Positions 53,715 through 63,843 of a stretch of 64,000 nt of DNA are shown here, piece after piece. The notes beneath the pieces are model-generated. The model saw nothing but the letters and a program-made list of their open reading frames with translations, had not been told where the DNA came from and searched no databases. A program made the position numbers and the translations under genes. Source of the DNA: an uncultured Treponema sp. Lineage in GTDB: Bacteria; Spirochaetota; Spirochaetia; Treponematales; Treponemataceae. How positions within the stretch are numbered: the first letter of the stretch is position 1; each line of letters opens with the position of its first letter. The stretch covers positions 1 through 64,000 of the forward strand of contig NZ_CAMCEC010000001.1 in NCBI RefSeq assembly GCF_945873775.1. The letters run 5' to 3'.

Positions 53715-54080
53715 TTATTTTTCGTGTTTTTTTAAGGACGCTTCTTTTTCGTTAATTTTTTCTTTCAGCTCGTTTATAGCAGAAAGCTTTTCGGAAACAA
53801 CAAGGGAATCTTTTGAAATTGAAATTCCGTCTTCCGCAAGCTGATCCGCAACAGCCTGTCCAAGCTCCTGATATTTTTTTTCAAGGCGGCTTTTCAGCTG
53901 GACAATATCAATTTTGTTAACGGACTTGTCGCCAAATTCACTTATTGCAGAACCGGCAGTTTTCAATCCTTTTTTAGAAGCTTCAACTCCTTTGTCAAGA
54001 TACTGCTTTAGAGTTTTTGCAAATAGTTTTTTACCAGAAGCAGTTTCTTCCGCTTTTTCTTCATTGATTTCTTCTGACAT
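53715..54080 (-). CDS. Small coiled-coil protein of unknown function
   Basis: This 121-aa, highly charged protein has no signal or membrane segment. Residues 1-30 are acidic, then KTLKQYLDKGVEASKKGLKTAG and a helical half rich in Lys/Glu heptads (VQLKSRLEKKYQELGQAVADQ, LSAINELKEKINEKEASLKKHEK). It could be a coiled-coil adaptor. GGAGG lies 6 nt before the ATG. It sits between lptD and lepB on the same strand, 29 nt after lptD. Confidence 0.75.
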   Translation of the reverse strand: MSEEINEEKAEETASGKKLFAKTLKQYLDKGVEASKKGLKTAGSAISEFGDKSVNKIDIVQLKSRLEKKYQELGQAVADQLAEDGISISKDSLVVSEKLSAINELKEKINEKEASLKKHEK

Positions 54081-54109
54081 TTTTCGCCTCCGCTTTATTT
54101 CAGTTTATT

Positions 54110-57100
54110 CTATTGTAATTGCCATTCTCCATATTCGTCAATAAGTTCAGTCTTAAAACTAGGCATTGGATGCCAAGAAATTGCAAAAGTTATATACGGA
54201 TGATAGTCATAAGTTTTTGCGCCGCTTCCGTTTGTAACAAGACGAGGTTTAAATGAAATTGAGCCTGTCATGTCCCAGTCATGCAGATTTCTTGTAATGC
54301 TGACTTTTAAAGTCTTGAGCTTGAATCCAGAAGAGCGTCTGTTAAGCTGGCTTGAATCATAAAACTGTCCGTCGCCCCAGAAAGCAAAAGAATTCCATAA
54401 GTCAACAAACATATTTTCTTCGCCGGAAATAACATTGTCGTATTTTGTAAATCTTTGGAAATATCTGAAAATAACATTGTTCTGAGTTTCCGCGCTGAAT
54501 GAAAGTTCAAATGCCTCATGGATTTTAAAAGTCAAAGACGGAACAAATCTAAAATAGCTGTTTGTTGGACGGACGCAGTCATAGACAATTCCAGCAGTAA
54601 GAGAAGGCGCCCAGGTAATCCGATTTTTCCAGTACCTGAATTTTTTTCCGGAAGTTGAATACGCAAGGCTCAAAGTATAAGGAACAAAATCCTTGTCTTC
54701 TTTTGCAACCCAGCCTTCGCTTGAATCAAAATCGTAGCAAGTCGTATACTGCATTATGTATGACAGCTGAAAATCCTTCCAAGAAAAAGAAAGCTTCATT
54801 GAATCCGAACGCCTTTCTTCCATTTCATAGTTGAAGGATTCTGAAAATAAAAGTTTTCCGTTAAAAAATTTCAGCGTGGCGGACTGCTTAAAAGGATTCC
54901 AAACAAAATTGTCAGTGTCTTCGTTTTCCTGTTTTATTCCGACTTCCGCAGAAAGACTCGCATAAGGAAAAGAAAAAGCGGCGTTGAAAGTGTACTCATC
55001 AAGCTGCGGCGGAAGATTTGAAGTCAACGTCAGGGACTGCGAAAAATCATCTGTTTCTTTTGCGGCAAGTTTTGCGCTCACTGTATGGGAAGTTACTGTT
55101 TCTTCATCAGTGAGTTTCATAACCGCGTATTCCCATTCAGGCTTTTCAGCGTCTCCAATAAATTCAGTCTTGATAATTTTTATAGAAGATTTCCATGCAA
55201 TGCTCGAATCCTTGAATATATCAGAATAAGCAAATGGATTTATAGAAAAATTATTGTCATTTACCAAATCCATTTTTTTAGCTTTGTAGTCCGAAAGCTT
55301 TACCGAATTTTTTGAAGTCTCGGATGTATAGCCGTCAAGATTCGGGTGGCTTTGATAAACAGGATTGAATGTAAAATCATTTTTTGAATACACAAACGGA
55401 TTTCTAAATCCCAGCTCGCTTGAAATTGTAGCAGGAACTTTTATCTGATAATAAGTCGAATAAAAATTTCCCCATTCAAAATCAGAAGGCTCAAGAAGCT
55501 CGGAAGAATTGTAGTTGACTTGAGATGTAAACTGCGGAACTATTGAGTAGCCAAGTTTGTATTCAATTCCTTTTACATCAACAATATTTTCTTTTGGTTT
55601 TGGAGCAAGTTCCTGTATTGAAAAAGCAAGCGCATCATCCTTTTCTGATTTTTTTTGAGGCTCATCTTTTACTTCTGGATTTTCTGAAGCGGTTTCTTTT
55701 TCTTTTTGCTTTGGAGTTTTTAACTCTTCTGGAATTTCAAGTTCGATTGGAAACGAAGGCGAATCGAATTTTTCATAAACATTTTCAAACGGATATTTAA
55801 AAATAGTTCCTTCAATTTTTGCTGCGATTTTAAATGGAACAACTTGCGACGGATAAAAGAACGAACGCTCAGGACTGTAAGTTTGCCAATCAGATGCGGA
55901 AGAAGAAAAATCAGAATCAGTCCTGGACTTTGAACTAAATGAAATATCCGACGACAAATTTGTAATGGACAAAGTTGAAATAAACGGCTTTACAAAATCC
56001 GGAAGCGGAACAGAATAAGAAGCATTTGCAGTCCATTCAAATGAAGAAGTCTGAGCAGAAGTATCTTCCGTGTCGTTGTCATCAGTTTTTGTCTGTCCCA
56101 AAAGAAAATTTATCCAGTCAAGATATTCAGAACGTTTTTCAAAGTCTTCTGTAAAAAACGGATCGCTGTAAACTGGCATAGAAAGGCTCAAAGAAAACGG
56201 CTTTTTTATAGAAGCTTTTAAAAGTCCTTTATAGCGGAACGGAGCTTCAACACCAAGAAAATTAGAGTTGTCCTTTTCAATTTTTCCAGCTGAAGAATAA
56301 GGAGTATATTTTCCGCCGGAATAAAAAACTGTATTTGTAAACGCAAGCTGCGCTCCGGCTTCAATAGAAGAAATGTAGTCAGAAGAAGACGGTTTATAAA
56401 CACCAGAAAGTCCAGTCGCAAATCCCATATTCGCATAGTAATCCGCCATGAACTTTAAATAGCTTGAAGCGTCTCCTTTAAAATCTTCATCCAGATTATG
56501 CAGAACAAGCCCTTCCCGCTTTTGCTCTTTTAAAGTTGAAGGACGCATAAAGTTGAATATTCCGGCTGCAAGATTATCATCGGAAGAAGTGTCAGACTCT
56601 TGCAAAGGTTTTCTTCCAAGCAAATAAGTTGTTGTCTGAAAATAATAGCCGAACCGCTCATCATATCCAAACGCTGGGTTAAACAAGAGCTCGTCCTTTG
56701 GATAATAAAAAGCCGGAAGATACAAAACCGGAAATTTTCCAACATAGACAACCGCATTCAAAAACGCAAACTCGCCGCCGGGAAGCAGCCAAATTCTTGA
56801 AGCCTTTACCCGCCAATGAGGATCTTCATCATCGCAAAATGTAAGCGAGGCATTTTTAAAAGCAACAGAGCCAGAAGAATCCCTGCCAAAAATTTCAGAA
56901 GCGACAATCATTGTTGAGCCGGACGGAAGATTCAAAGCTCCGCTTCCTGCATTAAAAATTCTGCCATTGTCAAAAACGCCTTCCAAAGTGCTTGTGTTCA
57001 GCAAAACGGTTGAAGCGGAAATATCCTGTTCATCACCGTTTGTGCCGGATTTAAAAATGCGAACGCTTCCTTTTGCATAAAGCATTTGAGTTGAACGATT

Positions 57101-57346
57101 GAAAGTTACATCGTCAGCTTTTATTTCTGTCTTTGATTTTTCTTTTTCAACAGAAAGCTTTACGTTTCCAGAAAGATGAATTTCATCCTCGCTTGTATTT
57201 TCATTTTTTTTATATTCTGAATAATTTGCGCTTATGATTGTTACAACCGTAACACCGCTTTGAGAAAACGCAGGCTTCAATAAAAAAAACAAAGCAAGCA
57301 AAAAAAGAGCACTTCTTTTTCCGAAAGATGAAAGACAAAAAAACAT
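54110..57346 (-). CDS. lptD: LptD-like outer-membrane lipopolysaccharide/lipid assembly protein
   Basis: This is a 1078-aa protein with a signal peptide (SALFLLALFFLLKPAFSQ) and a periplasmic OstA/LptA jelly-roll at ~35-110 (EIHLSGNVKLSVEKEKSKTEIKADDVTFNRSTQMLYAKGSVRI). A second OstA-like part and a long beta-barrel follow (VPSLTFKIHEAFELSFSAETQNNVIFRYFQRFTKYDN). A charged linker (TPKQKEKETASENPEVKDE) interrupts the barrel at ~550-590, an unusual insert. It is a distant member of the LptD family also found in T. pallidum. It starts 3 nt after the uvrA stop and could be co-transcribed. Confidence 0.85.
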   Translation of the reverse strand: MFFCLSSFGKRSALFLLALFFLLKPAFSQSGVTVVTIISANYSEYKKNENTSEDEIHLSGNVKLSVEKEKSKTEIKADDVTFNRSTQMLYAKGSVRIFKSGTNGDEQDISASTVLLNTSTLEGVFDNGRIFNAGSGALNLPSGSTMIVASEIFGRDSSGSVAFKNASLTFCDDEDPHWRVKASRIWLLPGGEFAFLNAVVYVGKFPVLYLPAFYYPKDELLFNPAFGYDERFGYYFQTTTYLLGRKPLQESDTSSDDNLAAGIFNFMRPSTLKEQKREGLVLHNLDEDFKGDASSYLKFMADYYANMGFATGLSGVYKPSSSDYISSIEAGAQLAFTNTVFYSGGKYTPYSSAGKIEKDNSNFLGVEAPFRYKGLLKASIKKPFSLSLSMPVYSDPFFTEDFEKRSEYLDWINFLLGQTKTDDNDTEDTSAQTSSFEWTANASYSVPLPDFVKPFISTLSITNLSSDISFSSKSRTDSDFSSSASDWQTYSPERSFFYPSQVVPFKIAAKIEGTIFKYPFENVYEKFDSPSFPIELEIPEELKTPKQKEKETASENPEVKDEPQKKSEKDDALAFSIQELAPKPKENIVDVKGIEYKLGYSIVPQFTSQVNYNSSELLEPSDFEWGNFYSTYYQIKVPATISSELGFRNPFVYSKNDFTFNPVYQSHPNLDGYTSETSKNSVKLSDYKAKKMDLVNDNNFSINPFAYSDIFKDSSIAWKSSIKIIKTEFIGDAEKPEWEYAVMKLTDEETVTSHTVSAKLAAKETDDFSQSLTLTSNLPPQLDEYTFNAAFSFPYASLSAEVGIKQENEDTDNFVWNPFKQSATLKFFNGKLLFSESFNYEMEERRSDSMKLSFSWKDFQLSYIMQYTTCYDFDSSEGWVAKEDKDFVPYTLSLAYSTSGKKFRYWKNRITWAPSLTAGIVYDCVRPTNSYFRFVPSLTFKIHEAFELSFSAETQNNVIFRYFQRFTKYDNVISGEENMFVDLWNSFAFWGDGQFYDSSQLNRRSSGFKLKTLKVSITRNLHDWDMTGSISFKPRLVTNGSGAKTYDYHPYITFAISWHPMPSFKTELIDEYGEWQLQ

Positions 57347-57349
57347 TTT

Positions 57350-60289
57350 TTACAAAAGCCTGTCTCTTTCTTTTTCGCGCTCAAGAAGCTGAGAAACATA
57401 TTTTCCTGTATAGCTTTCTTTTGACTTTGCAACTTCTTCTGGAGTTCCAGTCGCAATAATTGAACCGCCGCCGCTTCCGCCTTCAGGACCAAGATCTATC
57501 AAATAGTCCGCCTGACAGATAACGTCAAGATTGTGCTCAATCATCACAACTGAATTTCCTTTGTCAACAAGTTTTTGAATAACGCTCATAAGCTGCTTTA
57601 TGTCAACAAAGTGAAGTCCCGTTGTAGGCTCATCTAAAATATACAAAGTTTTTCCAGTTGAAGGGCGCGAAAGTTCAGATGCAAGTTTTACACGCTGAGC
57701 TTCTCCTCCACTCAAAGTAAGCGCATTTTGTCCAAGCTGAATATAACCAAGCCCAACGCTTTTTAAAGTTTCAAGTTTTCTTGCAATATGCGGAATTCCA
57801 GAAAAGAAATCAGCGGCTTCTTCAATAGTCATGTCAAGAACATCGCTTATGGATTTTCCCTTGTAAAGAATATCCAAAGTTTCCTGATTGAATCTTTTTC
57901 CGTGGCAGACATCGCATGGAATAAAAACGTCAGGAAGAAAATTCATTTCAATTGTCAAAGTTCCAGCTCCCTGGCAAGCCTCGCATCTTCCGCCTTTTAC
58001 ATTGAAAGAAAAACGTCCGCTCTTGTAGCCCTTTGCCTTTGCTTCTGGAATACTTGCGTAAAGCTCGCGGATTTTATCGAACACGCCAATGTAAGTTACA
58101 GGATTGCTCCGCGGAGTTCTTCCAATTGGGCTTTGGTCTATGCTTATTACTTTGTCAATACTTTCCAAGCCTGAAATTTTCTTATAAGCTCCAACAGGAA
58201 GCTCGCTCTTCATAATTTTATTGCTGATTGCAGGAAACAAAACATCATTCAGCAAAGTTGACTTTCCGCTGCCAGAAACTCCCGTTATGCAAGTAAAAGT
58301 TCCAAGCGGAATTTCAACGCTTACATTTTTCAAGTTGTGCTCTGTAACATTTTGAATTTTTATAAAGTTTCCGTTTCCAGTTCTTCTTTGCTTTGGAATT
58401 TCCATTCTGATTTTTCCTGCAAGATACTGGCCAGTAAGGCTTTCTGGAATTTTCATAACTTCCTGCGGAGTTCCTGCCGCCATGATTTTTCCGCCGTGGA
58501 CACCAGCTCCAGGACCAATGTCAACAAGATAATCCGCGGTAAGCAAAGTCTGCTCGTCATGCTCAACAACAATCACCGTGTTGCCAAGATTTCTAAGATA
58601 CAAAAGAGAATCAATAAGCCGCTGATTATCCCGCTGATGCAGACCAATCGAAGGCTCGTCCAGAATATACATAACCCCGGTAAGACCTGAGCCAATCTGA
58701 GTTGAGAGCCTTATGCGCTGCGCCTCGCCTCCGCTTAAAGTTGCAGCCGAACGCTGAAGCGTAAGATATTCAAGACCAACATTTTTCAAGAACGAAAGGC
58801 GTGATTTTATTTCCTTTAAAATTTGCGCGGAAATCTTTTTTTCTGTTTCAGAAAGCTCTAATTTTTCAAAGAAGTCTATGGTTTCTGTAACAGAAAACTC
58901 GGTCAAGTCCCAGATATTTTTTCCGCCGACAGTAACGCCAAGAGATTCCGGGCGAAGACGTTTTCCATGGCAAGACGCACACTCTTTATGCGACATAAAT
59001 TTTTCAAGAGATTCCCTTGCATTTTCTCCCCAAGCTTCATTGTAGCGGCGGCGCAAATCACCGAAAATTCCAAGCCAAGGACGATTGTAAGAACTTGTTC
59101 CCTCACCGCTTTGCTTTTTGTAAACCCACTTTATGTTTTTCTGCGCGTTTCCGTTCCACAAAAAATCAGTCTGCTTCTTTGTAAGATCCTTCAGCGGAGT
59201 TTCAAGAGTAAAGCCTGCTTCATTTGCAACAGCCTCGAACATCGCATGGTTCCAGGAACTTTCAGGATTGTAAGCCTGAATTCCGTACTCATTAAATGAA
59301 AGTGAAGAATCCGGCGCAATCAAATTTTTGTCGTATTCCATTTTTTCGCCAAGACCAGTACAGTCGGGGCAGGCTCCAAACGGATTGTTAAAAGAGAACA
59401 TCCTAGGCTGAAGCTCTGGAATAGAAATTCCGCAGTCAGGACAGGCATTCTTCTGTGAAAAGAAAACTTCCTCTTCTATAAAATCCGCGGCAGAATCAAC
59501 AGACTTTCCTTTTGCAGAAATCTCATGCACAACATTTTCATAAGCCTCATCAGTCTTATTTACGCGGCGCAAAACAATTATAACACCGTTTGAACTTTGA
59601 AGCGCAGTTTCAACTGAATCGGCAAGACGTTTTCTAATTTCAGGCTTTAAAACTATGCGGTCAACAACGATTTCAATTGTGTGCTTTTTCTGCTTGTCCA
59701 GTTTTATGGAATCTTCAAGCTCAACCATAAGCCCATCAATTCTAGCGCGCGCAAAGCCAGATTTTTTTGCGTCGTCAATAACTTTTTGATGCTCACCTTT
59801 TTTTCCGCGGATAACAGGAGAAAGAATTGTAAGTTTAGTTCCCTGCGACCAAGAAAGAATTGTTTCTATAATCTGGTCAACCGACTGTTCCTTGATTTCC
59901 CGACCGCAATTCGGACAGTGGGGTTTTCCAATTCTTGCATACAGAAGGCGGTAATAGTCATAGATTTCTGTTACAGTTCCAACCGTTGAACGCGGATTTT
60001 TATGGGTTGTCTTTTGCTCAATTGAAATCGCAGGAGAAAGCCCCGTAATCAAATCCACATCAGGCTTGTCCATTCTTCCAAGGAACTGCCTTGCATAGGA
60101 AGAAAGACTTTCCATATATCTGCGCTGGCCTTCAGCAAAAAGAGTATCAAATGCAAGTGATGATTTTCCGCTGCCAGAAAGTCCGCTTATGGCAACAAGT
60201 TTATTGCGCGGAATTTCAACACTGATATTCTTTAAGTTATGCTCGCGCGCACCTTGAATTACAATTTTCTCATCGTTGAATGCGTTCAT
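57350..60289 (-). CDS. uvrA: UvrA, nucleotide excision repair ATPase
   Basis: This is a 979-aa double ABC ATPase. The first Walker A is [29 protein letters not shown], the second [16 protein letters not shown]. The signature [17 protein letters not shown] and [18 protein letters not shown] appear twice, with Walker [14 protein letters not shown] and [10 protein letters not shown]. Zinc cysteines are CPNCGR, CPDC and the CDVC/CEAC pair. All motifs are intact. TATAAT lies 8 nt before the ATG. Confidence 0.98.
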   Translation of the reverse strand: MNAFNDEKIVIQGAREHNLKNISVEIPRNKLVAISGLSGSGKSSLAFDTLFAEGQRRYMESLSSYARQFLGRMDKPDVDLITGLSPAISIEQKTTHKNPRSTVGTVTEIYDYYRLLYARIGKPHCPNCGREIKEQSVDQIIETILSWSQGTKLTILSPVIRGKKGEHQKVIDDAKKSGFARARIDGLMVELEDSIKLDKQKKHTIEIVVDRIVLKPEIRKRLADSVETALQSSNGVIIVLRRVNKTDEAYENVVHEISAKGKSVDSAADFIEEEVFFSQKNACPDCGISIPELQPRMFSFNNPFGACPDCTGLGEKMEYDKNLIAPDSSLSFNEYGIQAYNPESSWNHAMFEAVANEAGFTLETPLKDLTKKQTDFLWNGNAQKNIKWVYKKQSGEGTSSYNRPWLGIFGDLRRRYNEAWGENARESLEKFMSHKECASCHGKRLRPESLGVTVGGKNIWDLTEFSVTETIDFFEKLELSETEKKISAQILKEIKSRLSFLKNVGLEYLTLQRSAATLSGGEAQRIRLSTQIGSGLTGVMYILDEPSIGLHQRDNQRLIDSLLYLRNLGNTVIVVEHDEQTLLTADYLVDIGPGAGVHGGKIMAAGTPQEVMKIPESLTGQYLAGKIRMEIPKQRRTGNGNFIKIQNVTEHNLKNVSVEIPLGTFTCITGVSGSGKSTLLNDVLFPAISNKIMKSELPVGAYKKISGLESIDKVISIDQSPIGRTPRSNPVTYIGVFDKIRELYASIPEAKAKGYKSGRFSFNVKGGRCEACQGAGTLTIEMNFLPDVFIPCDVCHGKRFNQETLDILYKGKSISDVLDMTIEEAADFFSGIPHIARKLETLKSVGLGYIQLGQNALTLSGGEAQRVKLASELSRPSTGKTLYILDEPTTGLHFVDIKQLMSVIQKLVDKGNSVVMIEHNLDVICQADYLIDLGPEGGSGGGSIIATGTPEEVAKSKESYTGKYVSQLLEREKERDRLL

Positions 60290-60350
60290 AGCCCTTTATT
60301 ATAGAAGAAAAGCAGACAAATGAAAATGCCTGCATAAGTTCAAGTCAAAG

Positions 60351-61694
60351 CTAATATTCAGTTCTAGTTATGTTTCTAAGCCACTTTTTGCTCTTATAGA
60401 ACGAGAACACCCAGGGCCACTTTACAAATTCGTCTAGGCACATAAAAAAGTAAACCCATACAACAGGAAGCTTGAATACAAAAGCTGTAAGAATTCCAGC
60501 TGTAATTCCATAGCCCCACATATCGATTGTGTCGCATATTAGACCGAATTTTGTGCATCCGCCCGCGCGGAAGATACCGGCAATAAGAGTTGTGTTAACA
60601 GCAGTTCCCATAACATAGTAGACATTTATAAAAAGCATCTGCTTTAAATAATGCATTGCCAAAGTTGAAAGCGAAGCGTATTTTAGAACAAACGGAATTG
60701 AAATAAATATCAAAAGTCCGCCAAACGCCCCTGTAATAACTGTAACTTTAAGAAATTCCTTTGCACCTTTTTCAGCCTCGTCAATCTTATCCGCGCCAAT
60801 CAAGTTTCCTACAATAATGCCGCCGACCGCAGCAACAGCATAGCAGAACACAGTGGCAAAGTTGCGCACAACACATACAATCGAATTCGCAGCCACAACA
60901 TCAGAGCCAAGCCGCCCCATGATTGCAACGTAAGCAGAAAAAGCCGCGCCCCAGGAAACATCATTCAGCAAGGCAGGCAAAGACATCTTAAAAAAATCCT
61001 TGGCAAGAGAGCTGCTTTTTATAAACATATAGGAAAACTTAAGTTTTATGTCCTTACTCCGGGCCGAAACAATAAAGCACCCTGCAACACAAACAGCCTG
61101 AGAAATGCAAGTAGCAAGAGCAACTCCGCGGATTCCCATTTTTTCAATTCCAAAAAATCCAAAGATAAAAACCGCGTTAAGAATGATGTTCAGGAAAAAT
61201 CCCACACCGTTAAAGAATGTTGCCACCGAAACATGATTCGCGCTTCTAAGCATAGAAAAGTAAGTATTTGAAACCGCCCACAAAAGATAGAACACCCAGA
61301 TTATGCGAAGATATTCCGCGCCTTCTGAAATCAAAACCGGATCAGCCGTATAAACGCGCATAAGTTTTTCCGGGAACAACGATGCGCCAACAGAAAAGGC
61401 AACCGCAACAGCAAGCGAGCATTTAAGCGCAATCCCTTCAATTGCCTCAAGAGCCTTAAAATCTTTTTTACCAAAATACTGAGCCGCAAGAAGAATAGAG
61501 CCCGAGCTTATTCCCGAATAAAACATAAAGACAAGACCAGAGTACTGAGTTGCAAGAGAGCCTGCCGCAATAGCGTCCTGACCTACACTGTTAAGCATTA
61601 TAACATCCACAGAGCCCATCATGGCGGCGAATATATTCTGCAGAATAATAGGAAAAAACATTTTAAGCGAATCTTTGTAAAATTGTTTGTTCAT
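60351..61694 (-). CDS. MATE-family multidrug/solute exporter
   Basis: This 447-aa protein has about 12 hydrophobic segments in two similar halves, beginning FKMFFPIILQNIFAAMMGSVDVIMLNSVGQDAIAAGSLATQ. It uses an ion gradient to export solutes, the substrate being unknown. AGGAG precedes the ATG by 8 nt. The 5' region carries one member of the short palindromic family (61703-61740). Confidence 0.92.
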   Translation of the reverse strand: MNKQFYKDSLKMFFPIILQNIFAAMMGSVDVIMLNSVGQDAIAAGSLATQYSGLVFMFYSGISSGSILLAAQYFGKKDFKALEAIEGIALKCSLAVAVAFSVGASLFPEKLMRVYTADPVLISEGAEYLRIIWVFYLLWAVSNTYFSMLRSANHVSVATFFNGVGFFLNIILNAVFIFGFFGIEKMGIRGVALATCISQAVCVAGCFIVSARSKDIKLKFSYMFIKSSSLAKDFFKMSLPALLNDVSWGAAFSAYVAIMGRLGSDVVAANSIVCVVRNFATVFCYAVAAVGGIIVGNLIGADKIDEAEKGAKEFLKVTVITGAFGGLLIFISIPFVLKYASLSTLAMHYLKQMLFINVYYVMGTAVNTTLIAGIFRAGGCTKFGLICDTIDMWGYGITAGILTAFVFKLPVVWVYFFMCLDEFVKWPWVFSFYKSKKWLRNITRTEY

Positions 61695-61703
61695 AATTTT
61701 CTC

Positions 61704-62100
61704 CTCTTTACGTTATTATCGGACTTGATTCGATAATCAGAAGCATATATATAACACTTGTTTTAATATAATGCAAGACACATAAATCAAACTGAGCAAC
61801 AAAGCGCAAAATTGAGGAAAGGATTATCCAGTCAAACTGGATAATGACAAAAAGCTGGATAGTGGCGGAGAAAGTCAGATAATCGAAATGACAAGTAAAA
61901 AGTGGATAATGACAGAAAAACTAGATAATTGAAATGACAAAAAAATCTATTAGGGGATTGCCGTATCAAGCACGGAAATGACAAAAAAAAACAAGGGATG
62001 TCCTAAAAGAACCTTCTATGTCATTATCGGGCTTGACCCTGCGATGTTTCTGAAAGAAACTCGATTGATAATCTAGGATTGCCGTATCAAGTACGGCAAT
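61704..62100. repeat. Cluster of short palindromic repeats (REP-like)
   Basis: The intergenic gap of 476 bp (61695-62170) contains no gene. It holds hairpins of one family: 61704-61731 (ATTATCG/CGATAAT), 61823-61845 (ATTATCCAG/CTGGATAAT), 61957-61979, 62023-62072 and 62078-62100 (ATTGCCGTA/TACGGCAAT). Degenerate pieces lie at 61855-61940. Each has a loop near TCAAG/CTTGA and an AATGACA flank, while stem bases differ. Confidence 0.85.
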
Positions 62101-62153
62101 GACAAACTGCATATCACGACAACGACACTTAGACTTTATTAGACATCCCTGTT
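61990..62153. repeat. Composite element bounded by imperfect inverted repeats
   Basis: AACAAGGGATGTCCTAA at 61990 faces TTAGACATCCCTGTT at 62139, sharing a perfect 9-bp core AGGGATGTC. Two palindromic repeats lie between. No clear target duplication is seen. Confidence 0.5.
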
Positions 62154-62170
62154 ATGGTAAAATTTTTAGA

Positions 62171-63106
62171 TTAGTCGGCAAACAATGGTGTTGAAAGATA
62201 GCGGTCTCCAGAATCTGGAAGAAGAGCCACAATAACTTTTCCTTTGTTTTCAGGGCGCTGGGCAAGAATCTTTGCAGCCTTTAGAGCAGCTCCGCTTGAA
62301 ATTCCAACAAGAATTCCTTCTGACCGCGCAAAAGCTTTTCCTTCCGCAAAAGCGTCATCATTTTCTATGGCAATAATCTCGTCATAAATCTTTGTGTCAA
62401 GCGTTTCAGGAACAAATCCTGCGCCGATTCCCTGAATTTTATGAGAGCCGGCAGTTCCTTTTGAAAGAACAGGGCTTGAAGCAGGCTCAACAGCAACAAC
62501 TTTTACAGCAGGATTCTTCGACTTTAGGAATTCACCTACGCCGGAAACAGTTCCACCAGTGCCTACGCCCGCAACGAAAATATCAACTTTTCCATCTGTC
62601 TGGCTCCAAATTTCAGGACCTGTAGTTTCACGGTGCGCTTTAGGATTTGCCGGATTTACAAACTGCCCGAGAATAACAGAGCCTGGAATTGACTCTTTAA
62701 GCTCTTCTGCCTTTGCAATAGCGCCTTTCATTCCTTTAGAACCTTCGGTAAGAACAAGCTCAGCCCCGTAAGCCTTTAAAAGATTGCGGCGTTCAACACT
62801 CATTGTTTCAGGCAAAGTCAAAATAGCCTTGTATCCTTTTGCGGCGGCAACAGCGGCAAGTCCGATTCCTGTGTTTCCAGAAGTAGGTTCAATTATAGAA
62901 GCTCCAGGCTTTAGAATGCCTTTTTTTTCTGCGTCTTCAATCATTGCAAGGGCTATTCTGTCTTTTACGCTTCCGGCCGGATTCAGATATTCCAGCTTTG
63001 CAAGCAGAGTTGCGTTTTCAATACCGCTAGCCTTTGAATAATTGTTGAGCTTTAGAATCGGTGTGTTTCCAATCAGTTCTACTACGCTTTCCTTAATGTC
63101 TGCCAT
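62171..63106 (-). CDS. cysK: Cysteine synthase A (O-acetylserine sulfhydrylase)
   Basis: It makes cysteine from O-acetylserine and sulfide with PLP. The 311-aa protein has the PLP-lysine motif [23 protein letters not shown] (Lys), substrate loop [12 protein letters not shown] and the phosphate-binding [15 protein letters not shown], ending in [23 protein letters not shown] precedes the ATG. It has a promoter overlapping two 17-bp dyads that may bind the Rrf2 regulator encoded next to it. Confidence 0.97.
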   Translation of the reverse strand: MADIKESVVELIGNTPILKLNNYSKASGIENATLLAKLEYLNPAGSVKDRIALAMIEDAEKKGILKPGASIIEPTSGNTGIGLAAVAAAKGYKAILTLPETMSVERRNLLKAYGAELVLTEGSKGMKGAIAKAEELKESIPGSVILGQFVNPANPKAHRETTGPEIWSQTDGKVDIFVAGVGTGGTVSGVGEFLKSKNPAVKVVAVEPASSPVLSKGTAGSHKIQGIGAGFVPETLDTKIYDEIIAIENDDAFAEGKAFARSEGILVGISSGAALKAAKILAQRPENKGKVIVALLPDSGDRYLSTPLFAD

Positions 63107-63131
63107 ATCCGGCCTCCTGCTAGTTTATATT

Positions 63132-63148
63132 CCTACTTAAAATATAGG
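63132..63148 (-). promoter_or_regulatory. Candidate Rrf2 operator 2 in the cysK leader
   Basis: CCTATATTTTAAGTAGG is a 17-bp dyad (CCTA...TAGG) at about +6 to +22 of the cysK transcript. Confidence 0.5.
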
Positions 63149-63160
63149 TTTTATGCAATA

Positions 63161-63189
63161 ATACTAACCTTTATTTCCTATCAAGTCAA
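63161..63189 (-). promoter_or_regulatory. Promoter of cysK
   Basis: On the minus strand TTGACT, a 17-bp spacer and TAGTAT lie about 55 nt before the ATG. Confidence 0.65.
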
Positions 63190-63193
63190 TAGG
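63177..63193 (-). promoter_or_regulatory. Candidate Rrf2 operator 1 at the cysK -35
   Basis: CCTATTGACTTGATAGG is a 17-bp imperfect palindrome that covers the -35 hexamer. Its right half GATAGG is shared with the dyad in the Rrf2 promoter. Confidence 0.5.
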
Positions 63194-63242
63194 GTTTTAT
63201 AATTTATTATTATTTTTTGCCACACGGATTGAATGAAGAGTC

Positions 63243-63266
63243 ATTCCTGTGCCTCGACACAGGAAT
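63243..63266. repeat. Short palindromic repeat of the dispersed family
   Basis: ATTCCTGTG and CACAGGAAT form a perfect 9-bp stem around CCTCGA, preceded by GAGTC. It lies between cysK and the Rrf2 gene and may end Rrf2 transcription. Confidence 0.7.
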
Positions 63267-63294
63267 CTGTTGAATATAGAAGCTAATAAGATAT

Positions 63295-63723
63295 TTATAT
63301 TACCCAGTCGCTTACACTTTCAGGCTTTAAAAGGTCGGAAATTTTTACGCTGTATAGATAGTTGGAAATTATAGTGTCCAGTTTTTCCCACATGGGGAGC
63401 GTCTTGCATTCTGCGGAACGTGGACAGGTTTCAGCGTTTTCTTCAAGGCAAGTAACAGGGGCTAAAGTTCCTTCCGTAAGTTTTAGGATTTCTCCAACGG
63501 AATATTCGTCAGCATCTTTTGTAAGCCTGTAGCCGCCTTTTTTTCCGCGCAAGCCTTCTACAAGACCAGCCTTAACCAAAAGAGCCACAATGCTTTCAAG
63601 ATATTTTAGCGACACATCCTGATTCTCAGCAATGACATTCAATGGAACAAACTCGTCCTTTCCGTGCGAACAAAGCTCTATTATAACACGAAGTGCATAA
63701 CGCCCTCTTGTTGAAATCAGCAT
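63295..63723 (-). CDS. Rrf2-family transcriptional regulator (IscR/CymR-like)
   Basis: This 142-aa DNA-binding protein has the winged-helix start MLISTRGRYALRVIIELC, recognition part ENQDVSLKYLESIVALLVKAGLVEGLRGKKGGYRL. The wing loop is RGKKGGYRLTKDADE. Three cysteines (TCLEENAETCPRSAEC) lie where IscR binds an Fe-S cluster, with spacing C-x7-C-x5-C. CymR lacks them, so Fe-S sensing is plausible. It is upstream of cysK on the same strand, 188 bp apart, and the shared dyads suggest it controls cysK and itself. Confidence 0.88.
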   Translation of the reverse strand: MLISTRGRYALRVIIELCSHGKDEFVPLNVIAENQDVSLKYLESIVALLVKAGLVEGLRGKKGGYRLTKDADEYSVGEILKLTEGTLAPVTCLEENAETCPRSAECKTLPMWEKLDTIISNYLYSVKISDLLKPESVSDWVI

Positions 63724-63747
63724 AAACCGTAACCTCTTTTTTATTTT

Positions 63748-63764
63748 CCTATCTTATCACAAGG
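63748..63764 (-). promoter_or_regulatory. Candidate operator in the Rrf2 gene promoter
   Basis: CCTTGTGATAAGATAGG covers the -10 element. It matches the cysK operator 1 at 12 of 17 positions. Confidence 0.5.
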
Positions 63765-63779
63765 ATTTTTAATTTTCAA
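63751..63779 (-). promoter_or_regulatory. Promoter of the Rrf2 regulator gene
   Basis: On the minus strand TTGAAA, a 17-bp spacer and TAAGAT lie about 28 nt before the ATG, with GAGG between. Confidence 0.65.
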
Positions 63780-63843
63780 TGCGATTTTTTTAAGGAAAGA
63801 CATTCTTCCACCTCTTAAATTGCCCTTTAAATACTGCACTAAA

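Noticed and set aside
61704-62100. CRISPR array
   Set aside because: Repeat stems differ in sequence, spacing is irregular and no cas genes are present.
63107-63294. Riboswitch or T-box upstream of cysK
   Set aside because: The leader is only about 50 nt long and shows dyads suited to a protein, not a T-box or SAM fold.
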